Assembly: GCA_029255685.2 (NCBI GenBank)
Contig: CM055319.2
Span: 17,263,247-17,327,246 of the forward strand
Source: Silene conica
Lineage: Eukaryota; Streptophyta; Magnoliopsida; Caryophyllales; Caryophyllaceae
Length of the DNA stretch: 64,000 nt
Direction of reading: 5' to 3'
Below, in pieces: positions 1-11,733 of this stretch (the stretch's first letter is position 1; every line of letters starts with the position of its first letter). A program made the translations under genes and the position numbers. A model generated the notes under the pieces. It searched no databases, had not been told where the DNA came from, and saw nothing but the letters and a program-made list of their open reading frames with translations.

Positions 1-3000
1 AAAGATAAGGGAAAGGAGAAACAGGCTTGATGGATCAATGGAACTAAGAGTAGCTCCACTCGGGATGATCAAGGAGCTTTGTTTTCCCACTTATTTTGCT
101 TTGATTTGAAGTATTGTAAGAACATTTGAAATCCGTGTTTTATTTCCTTGTTGGACGAGGAAGGGATGATCCTTGAAACAATTAGTTGTATTTGGATAAT
201 GTAGTGACTTGGTTTTCAACCCAAGTCATGGTTTTACAATCATGTTCTTATTTAGTTTAACACTTGCAAATCACAAACATAAAATAGTACTGATTGTCAT
301 ACATCTAAGTATGATCATTGAAATCAAATAAGTATGGGATACTTATTACGAAATTATTGAGTTTAGAACTCAATTATGAGGAAAGGTTATCAACCATCCA
401 AAACTATCTAAGCTTTAAAACGAATAATTTCTGTATTAAAACATAAGGGTACACAGACCAACATCAAAGTCATTGCTTGTGGCCTTAGTAGCTATCCTTG
501 GTAATAAAATGGGATTATTATTACAAAGATAGAGTGGGAGAAATTTAAAATGCCACAAATAGCAAGTGATTTTGATTAACACAATGGATATGATCTATTA
601 GTGAATAGTAGGATTTATTGTGTTTTGGTTATGTGAAAGATAAGAAGGTAGATTGTGGATGGGATCTACGATTTAAGAAAATCTGGGATCTACGATTTGA
701 GAAAATCTACACCTTATGGTTGTAAAAGGTAGATTAGGCTGTAGATAAGATTCTACGGCTTATCATCCCAAAAGTTGTGGATAAGCCCAAAGGTTGTAGA
801 TAAGATCTACGGTTTGGTAAAAATCTACGCCTTATATACCAACGGCCCCGGCCCTGGAGGATACTTCAAAGATAAATTCTTGAAGTTTGTAAGGAAAAAT
901 TCTGTACATGGATAAGATCCATGATATAGTCCTCGTACAGTACAAGATAAGATAAATGTGGGGAACTGAAAGTTCCTACACACAGAAATTGTATACCATA
1001 AGAAAAGACTCTTATAGAAACTACGGGAGGACACTCGAAGAAAAATTATTCAAAAGATTTTGCATAGGCTCAAGAAAGGGTTCTTGGATTTAGATGGTGA
1101 TCTAAATGTGCCAATACAAATTCTAAGAACCATGAAAATTATAAGATATACATGCTGATGAATGAGATTTGTTGAGAGAAGCATAAGCTGACATATGGAT
1201 GTCTGCATTTATAAGATATACATGCTAATAAATGAGATTTATTGAGAGAAGCATGGGTTGACATGTGGATGCCAACAATCTACAAAGTTAAGGGTAACTT
1301 TGTTAAAAGTAGTAAGGCAATTCATTGAGAATGAATTCAGTAAACTCAATAACCATTTTTCAAAAGAGTATTTGAAAGGGATGTGACTATTAGCACATAT
1401 GGTTGAAGTCCAAACCATTTCAATTCATTAAATGTTAAGGAACATTGAATTGAGTGGGAGCTTTATGATTTACGGTTAAATGTAAAGTTCAGTGGGAGTT
1501 CTCGCTCCAGGATTTGAAGCTATTGAGTCATGGGTATGACTTCAGGATCTTCAGAATCAGGCAAGAACAAGAGTTTAGTGGGAGCAAACGTTATCTAAAA
1601 CAACTCATTGCTCGTTTGGAATGAAGCATTGATACTCATGAGAGGTACACGAGTTTTGATTCTAGATAACATATTGATATGTATTAGATCTAATTGAACA
1701 TAGGATGTTTGGTTGAGATTGTAAAAGACGTCTTGGTAGTAAGGTATTAAGGTTGTTCATGGAGATGAAGATAGTATAAACATGATGAGATCATGGAAAT
1801 TTATCGAACCTTAAGTACTATAGTTTACATGTTTAAATTCGCTAATGTTTCCGCCATTAGTATAATCGTGTAAAGTGGATGCGCACCGCTTACAGGACAA
1901 CCTGTTGAGCAAGTGTTAAACCAATGATTAAACCTTGATCAATTGTCAAAGTATTCTCCAATGAAGATGAAAGACAAATTCAAGATTTTGGAAGATAACT
2001 TAGTCGTGTGGAAAAAGGTTTGCAACGACTCAAGTTCCAAGAAACCAAGCAAAAATTTGTGATAATCTTTGGCTTACACTCATTGACTATGCATCTCAAT
2101 GACTTGTATTTTAACTACATGGTCATCACAAGATTCTACAAAATGTGTACGTTCACAAATTATGTAAAGGCATTGCTGTGGCTGGGAGTTACACAATGCG
2201 CATAATCTTATTCGCCAGTCATGAGAATGACTTGTCTCTTTCAGAGGAAAGATCAATGTATGGATATGATCCGCAAAGTGAACGATCGTACAAACCGTGG
2301 TAAACCTAGTTTACTCAAAATGGAGATAATTACAAGTTTAAGGGATGTAAACGAGAGACCCTAAAGCTGATTGTAAATTAAATGGTGTTCAAAGGTTGAC
2401 CACTTGGATGGAGTAATCCACTAATTGTTTGAGTTATTTATAACTCACGAAAGGTCAAGTAAAATTCAAATGGGATGGTAAGACCATATTGAACCCCATT
2501 AAAGTGAATTGAATTATCATGACCTCGCCCCTAGTTGCTTAAGTGAGGTGACATCTCAATGCAACCGGATGTGTGATGCGATTGATGGCGAGTTCAATTG
2601 CCATAGAGTCATACGGGATGACTAATCGATCACCTAGGCATAGACATGTTAAGATACATTTGCCGGGCTAATGACCGCTGATAGAGCTCTGGCGTACTCT
2701 TATTGAAAGACTGCCTGGTCGTGGCGGGAGCATCTATCGTGTTTCACATGAGTCAGTTCTTGGACTAATGACTGTTCTCTGAGGTGGCATAGTTTTCAGA
2801 CTAACTTTGATTTATGTCCTAACACCTTCGTAACTGGGGTTTATAAGGACATGTTTTGGGTTATGATGGGCTGTGGCCAGCCGGAAGGAATAAGTCGATT
2901 AGGAATTGTCCACCCCTTGTCAGGGTTGAGAAATATCTCTAGGCCACTCGAGGAGAATAATAACTAGAAATGCGTGGCCACGCTCGGAAGGTATCTATGG

Positions 3001-3161
3001 TAGATAATTCCGGTCAGTAGTTATAACTCCAGATCGAGATAAACCACTCTAGATTTTAATCAATTGCCGGCACGACATGAGAGGACGCCAAGCATTGAGT
3101 GGGAGATAGTAATAGGGCAAGAGAATTGGTGACACACACTTGTCTCGGACAAGTGGGAGAT
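1..3161 (+). mobile_element. 3' internal part of a plus-strand LTR retrotransposon, non-coding here
   Basis: This stretch runs directly into a polypurine tract (AAGTGGGAGAT, about 3151-3161) and then an LTR starting TGTTGGA, so it is the downstream internal region of a plus-strand element whose left end lies outside the window. No long ORF or recognisable gag or pol domain is present. The longest open frames are about 70 codons and look like chance. Short local repeats occur, for example GGATCTACGATTT twice near 660-710. The AGTGGGAGAT motif next to TGTTGG is common in Copia elements, which makes Copia likely. It could be a non-autonomous derivative or a badly decayed copy. Confidence 0.5.
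1141..1276 (+). repeat. Tandem duplication of about 70 bp
   Basis: Two adjacent imperfect copies start with ATAAGATATACATGCT at 1141 and 1211. They share the later blocks AATGAGATTT and GAGAGAAGCAT and differ by scattered substitutions. The duplication lies in the non-coding internal part of the retroelement and has no evident function. Confidence 0.75.
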
Positions 3162-4456
3162 TGTTGGAGGAAGTGTCCTCGACAATAGTGTGTTGACGTA
3201 ATTAAAACTCATTTAAATGAAACACAACTGGGAGTGTTACTCTTTTAAAGTCAACTGATCAACATTTATCGATAATGATTGGCTGTCTAGAGTTTGACAT
3301 TATCGTCATATGATGGTGGTGATCAGTTGATCCCTTAAGGTCATATCTTTAGGGAATTCCGTCTCAATGGAATAATTGATTAATATTGTATTGGATACAA
3401 ATTAATTAATAACTGGAAATTTTGGAAATAATTTTATATGACGAATATTTTTATAATGAGATTATAATAATAAGTCAAAGTAATAAAATTGTTTTATTAC
3501 TCGGTTTTTATTTATTCGTTTAGGAAACGATTAAATTGAGAATGAACACGGTTGATCATAAAATTACAAAGAGTTGTAATTAAATTATGACATTACATTT
3601 TTGTACAATAATAATTTCGAAATATTGGAATAATTATTTAAATGTAATAAATTTGTAAATTATGAATTTTAATAGTTAAAATTGCATAATTAACAAATTG
3701 GGTCATGTGTTATGGGACATGTGTGACATGTTACAAATTAACACAATTGACAAAGATAAAATGGGTCCATTTTAGACCTCATTTCAGCCGTGTAGTATTA
3801 AGCATGTGTGAGGGTTGTGTGCTTGAGTGTACAAGCTTGATTGTGTGCATCTTACACAAAAGGAATGTAAGGCATCTTACATGCTTTATGTAAGAAATAG
3901 TAAGGCATGCATTGGCCTTGGAAAAGGCTTGTGATGGCCGGCCATCTTGAGTGTATGAGAGCATGTTTGCTCTATATATACCATACATACACACCTCACA
4001 AGTTAGTAGTTTTTTGTTAGTTGGTGAATGCTTCATTATTTTCTCTACTAACACAATAATACTACAACTATCATTCTCATCTCCTCTTAGTAAAATAGTT
4101 TTCTAAGATAAGTATATTATTTCCATATTAATAATATTATAGAGTAATATTATTATTATTTCTAGTATACTTGTACTAATTTTCTAGTAACAAAATTAGT
4201 ATTAGTTTGAGATCGGGTCCTTGATACGCATCTTTTGGAGACGATTTTTCTTAGATCGTTGTAAGGGTATTTCGGTTTGAAGACTCAAATAATAGGTGAT
4301 TATTGAGTATAAACCTTCTAAAACCAATGTAAGGACTATCTCATCTTATGATATCATCTTGCATGCATAAGATCTATTTAAGTTTTTATGACTAAACTTA
4401 AAGAAACAAAACTCACATTAGTTTTGAGTATAAAATATGGAACCTAGTTTCCAACA
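3162..4456 (+). mobile_element. 3' LTR of the plus-strand element
   Basis: The LTR is 1,295 bp. It starts TGTTGGAGGAAG directly after the polypurine tract and ends TTTCCAACA, so the termini are TG...CA with a short inverted repeat TGTTGGA/TCCAACA. The sequence after 4456 has no primer-binding site. It resumes the post-pol region of Copia copy A, by comparison with copy B near 53230-53340. This is therefore the 3' LTR of an element nested in copy A. The target-site duplication cannot be checked because the other end is outside the window. Confidence 0.8.
3970..3982 (+). promoter_or_regulatory. Probable LTR TATA box
   Basis: CTCTATATATACC lies about 810 bp into the 1,295-bp LTR and is the best TATA-like sequence in it. 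A transcript starting about 30 bp downstream would define the U3/R boundary. This is inferred from sequence only. Confidence 0.45.
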
Positions 4457-4974
4457 GTTTGAGTAGATGAATTTATTTTAGCTTGGTTAATGGTTGTAGA
4501 AAGCTTTAATGGTGATTTCTTGAATTTTTGGTTTTAGTAAGTTTTGGAGACGATTATAGTTGTGATGGTGAGGTAGGCACGTGGGGGGTCAGGTAGTAGA
4601 AATAAAGAGGGTAAACAATTAAGACGGGTTTAGATATTACGTAAATATATGTTACGATATGGTTATTTACGTAAATATGGTATGTGATTAAATGACACAA
4701 GTTTATTATAAGTTACGTACTTGAGGTACGTAACTATACATATATATATAATAATAATATTTTTAGGTATAAATTTGTTAATATTTGAATATTATTATTT
4801 TGATTTGAGAAATTGGTTGTGTACGTTCGTATAACATATAGCATGAAATAATCAAAATTCGAGCATTCAATAAAAAATAACACACATAGGCATGCAGCGG
4901 AATATACGGACACAGTCATATAATTCAGTCTTTTCATAGTCAATCATTGGGTTATTTTCAGCTCTTAAGATCGA

Positions 4975-7821
4975 TTAGGTGCCACCGATTAAACCAATTT
5001 CCAATCGTAAAGTCTCAAATCGTTCTCTAGCCAAAGGTTTAGTAAAAATATCTGCCCATTGTTTTTCCGTACTACAAAATTCCAACTTAATCTTTTTCTT
5101 TTCTACATGGTCACGTAAGAAGTGATGTCTAATCTCTATGTGTTTTGTTCTCGAGTGCTGAGCCAGGTTCTTAGATATTATAATAGCACTCGTATTATCA
5201 CATAATATAGGTACACATCCCACGTCAATACCATAATCAAGTAACTGCTGTTTTAACCATAGTAGTTGGGAACATACCAGTGCGGCTGCAATATATTCTG
5301 CTTCTGCGGTTGACAAGGCGACTGAATTTTGTTTCTTGGATGCCCATGATATAATACATGGTCCAACGAAGGTCGCAAGCCCAGACGTACTTTTCCTGTC
5401 TAAAGAACAACCTGCATAATCCACATCTGAATATCCTATTAGGTTAAAATTGCAGTCCATAGGATACCATAGATATAATTTTGATGTTCCGATTAGGTAT
5501 CTTAAAATTCTCTTAACCGCAATCATATGCGATTCTTTTGGTGCAGATTGGAATCGAGCACAAACGCAGACACTAAACATTATATCTGGACGACTTGCAG
5601 TACGATAAAGAAGTGAGCCGATCATACCTCTATAAGTAGTTTCATCTACTGACTTACCGTCCTCGTCTTTGGTGAGCTTCTTATCTGTTACCATTGGAGT
5701 AGGCATAGGATGAGAGGATTCCATTCCAAATTTCTTTATTAATTCTTTGACATATTTTTGTTGATGGACTTTGATACCCTCGTTCGTTTATTGAATTTGT
5801 AGACCAAGGAAGAATTTTAATTCTCCCATCATGCTCATCTCAAACTCGGATGTCATCAACTCTGAGAAATACTGGCACAACTTTTTATTGGTTGAGCCAA
5901 ATATAATATCGTCAACGTAGATCTGGACAACTAGTAGATCGGAATTTTCACTTTTCAGAAATAGTGTCTTATCTACTGATCCTCTCTTGAATCCGCTTTC
6001 CAACAGAAACTTTGATAGTCTGTCGTACCATGCTCGAGGGGCCTGTTTCAGCCCGTAGAGAGCTTTGTCCAATCTGTTCACATGATCCTTTAGTTTGCTG
6101 TCAGGAAATCTAGGAGGTTGTTCGACATAGACTTCCTCCTGAAGATATCCGGAGGGTGAGAGCCTTTATATCTCCAGTTTCTTGATTGATTGTTTTCATT
6201 GTTATTGCTTGACTCGGTATTTTGACTTGTTCCCCCTGAATCCAAACCAGGGTTTGTAGGAGAGTCAGGTATAACTATGACCTCTTCCCTTTGGTTTTGA
6301 TTTAAAGTTGTAGCTTCATTAGCTACAACTCTGGGTTCTAAGTCATTGGTTTGAGGGTTATCTACAGTATCATCAACTGTAGTTTCATTTCTCGCACCAT
6401 TTCCTTCCAAGTCATGTTTCCTTGAATTTCGCCTTCATCATTATTTTCTATTTCAGGAGGATCTTCCTTTGACAAACGAAAGTCAGGTTCGTCTAGGTTT
6501 TCCTCTTCGTCCTGTAAAGGCTTGTCGAAGGCATTATTCTCATCAAAGATAACATGTATGCTCTCTTCTATGCATAAGGTACGTTTGTTAAAAACTTTAT
6601 AGGCTTTACTATGATCGAAATATCCTATGAAAATTGCCTCATCACTTCTAGGGTCAAATTTGCTTAAGCGATTTTTACCATTGTTATGAACAAAGCATTT
6701 ACTCCCAAAACATCTTAAATGAGATATATTAGGTTTCCGACCACGTAAAAGTTCATAAGGTGTCTTTTTAAGGATAGGTCTAATCATAGCACGATTATGA
6801 ATATAGCAAGCTGTACTGATAGCCTCAGCCCAAAAGTTTCTAGGTAGGCCACTACAAAGAAGCATTGTTCTAGCCATGTCTTCTAGGGTTCTGTTCATGC
6901 GTTCTACTACTCCGTTTTGTTGTGGTGTTCTAGGTGCAGAGAAGTTATGTCCAACACCGTTGGATTTACAGAATTCAATAAAAGCATGGTTGTCAAACTC
7001 AGTTCCATGGTCAGTTCGAATAATTACTAGATTAGTTTTTAATTTGTTTTGGACGAGTTTCATAAGACTAACAAATTCATCAAATGCTTCATCTTTAGAG
7101 TGAAGAAAGATTGGCCAAACAAATCTAGAATAATCATCAACTAGAACGAAAATATACCTGGAACCGCCTCTACTTCTTACCTTCATAGGGCCACAGATAT
7201 CCATATGTACTAGGTCAAGAGCTTGGTTAGTACTTACTATTCTTTTTGGTTTGAAGGATGATCTGACGTGTTTACATCGTCACATGTGTCGCACATCTTT
7301 TCTTGATCAAACTTGATCTTGGGAAGACCTTCGACCAAGTCCCATCTCTTCAATTTGCTAAGAATAGGAGAACTAATATGCCCAAATCTCTTATGCCAGA
7401 GACATGGATCATCTAACATAACTTTCATACATGAGAGAGAGTCAGTAGGCACAACGTTTAAATCAATCATATACACATTTTTCTTTCTATGTCCTTCCAG
7501 AATAACTTTAATTGTACCTTCCATAATTATACGACAAACATCTGTATGAAAAACAACTTTGTTTCCTTTGTCGCATAATTGGGATATACTAATTAAGTTA
7601 TGTTTAAGACCGCTTACCAGATAAACATCGCTAATAGAGTGAGAAGATGAGATGCTTATCTTACCGACACCTATTACCTTTCCCTTTTTGTTGTCACCGA
7701 AGGTGACCTTTCCTCCGTCAAATGGTTCTAAGGTAGTGAATAGGTTGGCGTCACCTGTCATGTGTCGAGAGCATCCTCTGTCGAGGTACCATAGGTTATT
7801 CTCTTTAGCGATTATCTGCAC
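4975..7821 (-). pseudogene. Copia pol, copy A: protease, integrase, deleted RT, RNase H
   Basis: Read from 7821 downward, the order is protease, GAG-pre-integrase zinc finger (about 7240-7440), integrase core (TDHGTEFD, then PQQNGVVER), the N-terminal part of RT (deleted), RT with YVDDIIFGS (about 5890-5930), and RNase H ending ADIFTKPL. The protease triad reads DRG where copy B has DSG, so the catalytic site is probably lost. One base is missing near 7276-7280 relative to copy B, which shifts the frame in the CDTC...C finger. Near 6148-6150 about 450 bp present in copy B (54889-55336) are absent, and the deletion joins at ATCC. A stop also interrupts RT near 5789. Functions follow from the Ty1/Copia pol family. 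Confidence 0.9.
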
Positions 7822-7829
7822 AATGTAAT

Positions 7830-10151
7830 TTAAAGACAGGACTTAGGTACCCAAGCATACTTGGGTCCTTTTGAGTTAGTGACAATAAAAACATCTTTCT
7901 TTTTAACCCAGACTTGTCTCACTATAGGTCTCTTGTATCTTTGGTAGTTAGGTTTTGTTGGTCTAGTGTAAGTCTTTGGGTTTTGTTTCTTGTAGGTTGT
8001 AGGTTTAGGAGTTTGAGTGGTTCTATTTTTCTTTTCTGCGTAATTAAAGGACATGTCATAGAACCATCTATGGTCATTATTTCTTTCCTCAACCTTTTCA
8101 TTACCTTCCTCACTGTCAATGATAGATATGGAATCATTTGGTATACCTAGAGATTTTACAAATTTGACTCCAGTTTTGAAGTCGAGTGCGTGTTTTACAC
8201 AGTTTTCTCGTAGGTGTCCATTATGACCACAGTAAGTACAAATCAAATATTCAGGCAAGTCTACATACTTACTTTTTCTAAAGTCACGTTTATCAGGTTT
8301 TTGTTGACATTTAGAATGGTCTCTCCTACCATAGCACTCATGACCTAGACCCATCTTCATGTTGTTATCAGATTGTTCAGTTAGGAAGTTTAGTACGTTA
8401 GTACTTCCTTCCCATTTTTCGTGAACCTTACGAGCATGAAGAAGAAGGTCTTTTAAAGAATCTATTTCTTTTATGCACGAGGAGTGGTCAACATTGTTAT
8501 GTTCTTGTAAGTCTTGAATATCTTTATTAAAATTGAACACGATTTTAACATGTTCCTTTTTAATTTTGGTTATGTTGAATTCCAGATCCATGATCTTTTG
8601 CTCGAGGATTTCAACTTCTTCTTGATGAGTTTCATCTACAACCACTGGTGTAGGTTTACTCTTTAGAAGTTTATTAGACCTTTTTAGATCTGAGGTTATA
8701 GCTTCATTGGCTATAATCTTAGATTCAAGATCTTTAATGTTGAGTTTCAATTTTGAGATTACAGCTTCATTGGCTGTAACTTTAGACTCAAGAATTTTCT
8801 TCTCAGACATTACTGTTTCCAATTTAACATTTGTATCAATGTTAACTTTGGATTTCAGTTTCTTAGCTTTGGCCTTCAAGAGTTGATTTTCCTCTGCAAT
8901 GTCAAGGATCTGTTCCTTCAATTCGTCTAATTCAAGACTTTGTTCGTGACATTGGTCTAAGGTTTGTTCGAAATAATTAATTAAAGCAGACTTAGATAAA
9001 TTTTTAACTTGACTCTTAAGCTGTAAAAAATTTACCTCTTGGTCTTCATCTTCTGAATCAGATTCTCCGTAGAGGCAGAATTGTGATGAGTCATGATCGT
9101 CGGAGATTAGATCCAAACTGATGTTGCTTAGGCATAGGTTAGCGACTTCTTCTTCCCCTTATTCTTCGTCATCTTCGGAATCTAATTCTCCCTGGCAAGA
9201 TGCGAGCATAACCTTCTTGAGTTCAGTCTTGGTCTTATCTCGTTTGGATTTGTCTTTAATTTTGTCCCAGCTTGGACAGTCTTTGATCATGTATCCTTGA
9301 TCACCACATTTAAAGCACCCTCGTTTGAAGAAGGTTTGCTTAGAGTCATTCGTTTTCTTGTCATTTGTTTTATTGTTTGACTTGGTAAATCTGCCTTTGA
9401 AGACTGCCCTTTTAAAGCGTCTTGCGAATAGAATTGTTTCATCTTCCAGTTCAGGTTCGCATTCTCCGCTTGTAGAGGCTTGTAAGGCAATGTTTTTGTT
9501 TTTAGGATGATCATCATCATCTCTATTTAGCATGATCTCATGAGCCATTAGAGATCCAATAAGTTCTTGATAAGTCATGGTCGAGAGATCACGAGCTTCT
9601 TCAATTGCAGTGACTTTAGGTTGCCACTTTTTGGTAAGGCTTCTAAGGACCTTTCTGACTATGTCCTCAGAATCATACTTCCTACCAAGATTCCGCAGTT
9701 CATTAAGTATGAAGGAGAATCGTGCAGACATGCTATCAATCGATTCATTCTTTTCCATAGTGAAAAGTTCATATCCTTGAATAAGCAAGTCTATACGATG
9801 TTTCCTGACTGCGGAGGTACCTTCGTAGGCAAGTTCTAGGCCATCCCATATTTCTTTGGCTGAATTACAAGAAGAGAAGCGATCAAATTCATAAGTAATC
9901 ATACCGTTTTGAAGTAGACTCATGGCTTTTGAATTTTTCTCAGCAATCTTGTAATCAGCTTCCACATAATCACTTTCTGATTTCTCATATATGGTTCCAT
10001 TTGCAGAAGCAACCAAGATCTTCTTTGGTCCATTTTGTATTATCTTCCAGCATTCCCAATCACATCCTTTGACGTATTGGGTCATCATGTTCTTCCACAA
10101 GCTGTAGTTCTTTCCATCGAAGATAGGACACTTAAGGTGTTTAGAATCCAT
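7830..10151 (-). pseudogene. Copia gag, copy A (one premature stop)
   Basis: The frame starts MDSKHLKCPIFDGKNYSLW and continues through a gag core to a CCHC knuckle (CFKCGDQGYMIKDC). It stops at 9159-9161 where copy B continues through an acidic linker. The same frame then stays open from about 9116 to 7830. That part contains heptad-rich coiled-coil sequence, a second knuckle (CTYCGHNGHLRENC) and a basic C-terminus. In copy B the two parts form one protein of 773 residues. Gag packages the element's RNA into cytoplasmic particles. The start is the first ATG after the primer-binding site and is shared with copy B. Confidence 0.88.
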
Positions 10152-10204
10152 TAAGAATCAATAGAAGGATCAATCTCAAGCTGTAAGGCTTTCAAGAGCA
10201 CGAG

Positions 10205-10216
10205 GCTCTGATACCA
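10205..10216 (-). other. Primer-binding site of copy A
   Basis: On the minus strand this reads TGGTATCAGAGC, complementary to the 3' end of initiator tRNA-Met. It starts two bases inside the 5' LTR edge, as is usual for plant Copia elements. Confidence 0.9.
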
Positions 10217-10218
10217 AT

Positions 10219-11733
10219 TGAAGAGTCTATTGACCTAGATATACTCAAGAAGGGGGGGGTTGAATTGAGTATGCCAACTTTTTCGATTCTTCTTCGATGT
10301 GAGTTGTTGTGACGAAGTAATAGCAAGTAACGAGTAAGAACGATAAAATAAGGAGACACGATCTTTTGAAGTGGTTCAGTTTCACAAATCGAAACCTACG
10401 TCCACTATTCTCGATTAATAAAATTAGTACCTTCTCCGGATTACAATTTTATCAACCCAACTCGTACAACTTTGATGTTAGTTGTAACTCAATCTAGATA
10501 CCGTAAAATATCTAGCTACGACAAGTACCGTGAGATACTTGCTTACAATGAGTACCGCTAAATACTCGAATCTATCTTAAATAAGTAAGATAAACTTTCA
10601 ACAACTTCTTGTATTTGATGATCTTGAATGTATGAAAATATTCTTCAATCCTTGTAGTCTTGAATACGAGATTTGACAATGATTGGCACGGAAAACGAAA
10701 CGTATGTGAGAGCACGTTCGTTACTTTTTCTTGGTTTGCGTGAGGCTCGTTTTCGTGAAGTAGTTTAGGCGTGTGACAATGAGAGTATATATACTAATTT
10801 AGATGTATGTTGAATCCTAGATAGTTTATGAATATTACTTTATCTAGAATACTAATTCTAGGTAATATTTAAAACTTAATCTTATTTGGTTTAGGAAAGG
10901 ATTCTATTAAGATAATATTAAATTAAGACATAAGATAATATTTCCATAATCCTTTTAGACTTAGGTAATATCTTATACCATAAAATATAGAATCCTATTT
11001 TGAATCAATTCCTAATTCTTGTCAATAATATAATAAATTATATTTTTAATCAAATCCTAGTCAATCTTTAAGTAGATTAAATAAACAAGTTTATTTATTT
11101 AATTAACTATAAAGATAATATGAAACGTATTAGGATTCGTATAGAGAAACGTGAGGCACACTTCTCCACGCACGACTCCAAACGCACGTTTCACAGATCA
11201 CGTTCTTCGAGACATATTTCTTGAAGCACGTTTCCCTAGGAATTTGAATTTTGACAATAACGGTTAAAATGAAATCCTTAGTATTTTAGAATTAATATTT
11301 ACCTCATAAGATAAATATTTTAATTCTTGTTAACTAAAGAATATTTCTATTTTAAAACCGTTTTTAAGATTACTAAATTAATATATAATAATATATTAAT
11401 AGCACGCATAAATCTTCACGCTTTGATTTATTTCACGCAAATCTCATTTCTTCGATAGTTATAGGCATGATCTATAACTTAAGAACTCTTGATTATTGTA
11501 ATAAAACTTTTGTCTTGTAAATCTTAGAAAAGACTTGACACTTGACATGAGCTTGATCCTCCTTCAATCTTCGATTGAATTTATACTTTATTAAACTACG
11601 ATCTTCGCTCTATAATAAATTGTACACTTAAACGCACGATTACACGCATATGAATATAAAACATAATCGTTTAGACTTGTCATTGTTAAAACATAAAACA
11701 ATATATTACATATATAGAATATATTACTCAACA
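10219..11733 (-). mobile_element. 5' LTR of Copia copy A
   Basis: The LTR is 1,515 bp and begins TGAAGAG and ends CTCAACA on the plus strand, that is TGTTGAG...CTCTTCA in element orientation. It matches the two 1,514-bp LTRs of copy B over its whole length with many substitutions. A run of eight G near 10242 corresponds to seven G in copy B. The adjacent bases GATAC may be half of a target-site duplication, but the partner is outside the window. Confidence 0.9.

Larger units (their letters stand above)
4457..11733 (-). mobile_element. Copia/Sirevirus-like retrotransposon, copy A (decayed, 3' end cut by nested insertion)
   Basis: On the minus strand this reads 5' LTR (10219-11733), primer-binding site, gag (7830-10151), pol (4975-7821) and a post-pol segment (4457-4974). 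The post-pol segment aligns by eye with copy B at about 53230-53710. Another LTR element inserted at 4456/4457, so the 3' LTR of copy A is outside the window. Copy A and copy B belong to one family. Copy A carries a premature stop in gag, a one-base deletion in the integrase zinc-finger region, an altered protease triad, a deletion of about 450 bp in pol and further stops, so it is dead. A long two-knuckle gag, LTRs of about 1.5 kb and a post-pol ORF fit the Sirevirus lineage. Confidence 0.85.

Noticed and set aside
825-1034. Minus-strand 69-codon ORF and other short frames in 1-4000
   Set aside because: No motif, antisense to the element, and length expected by chance in this composition.
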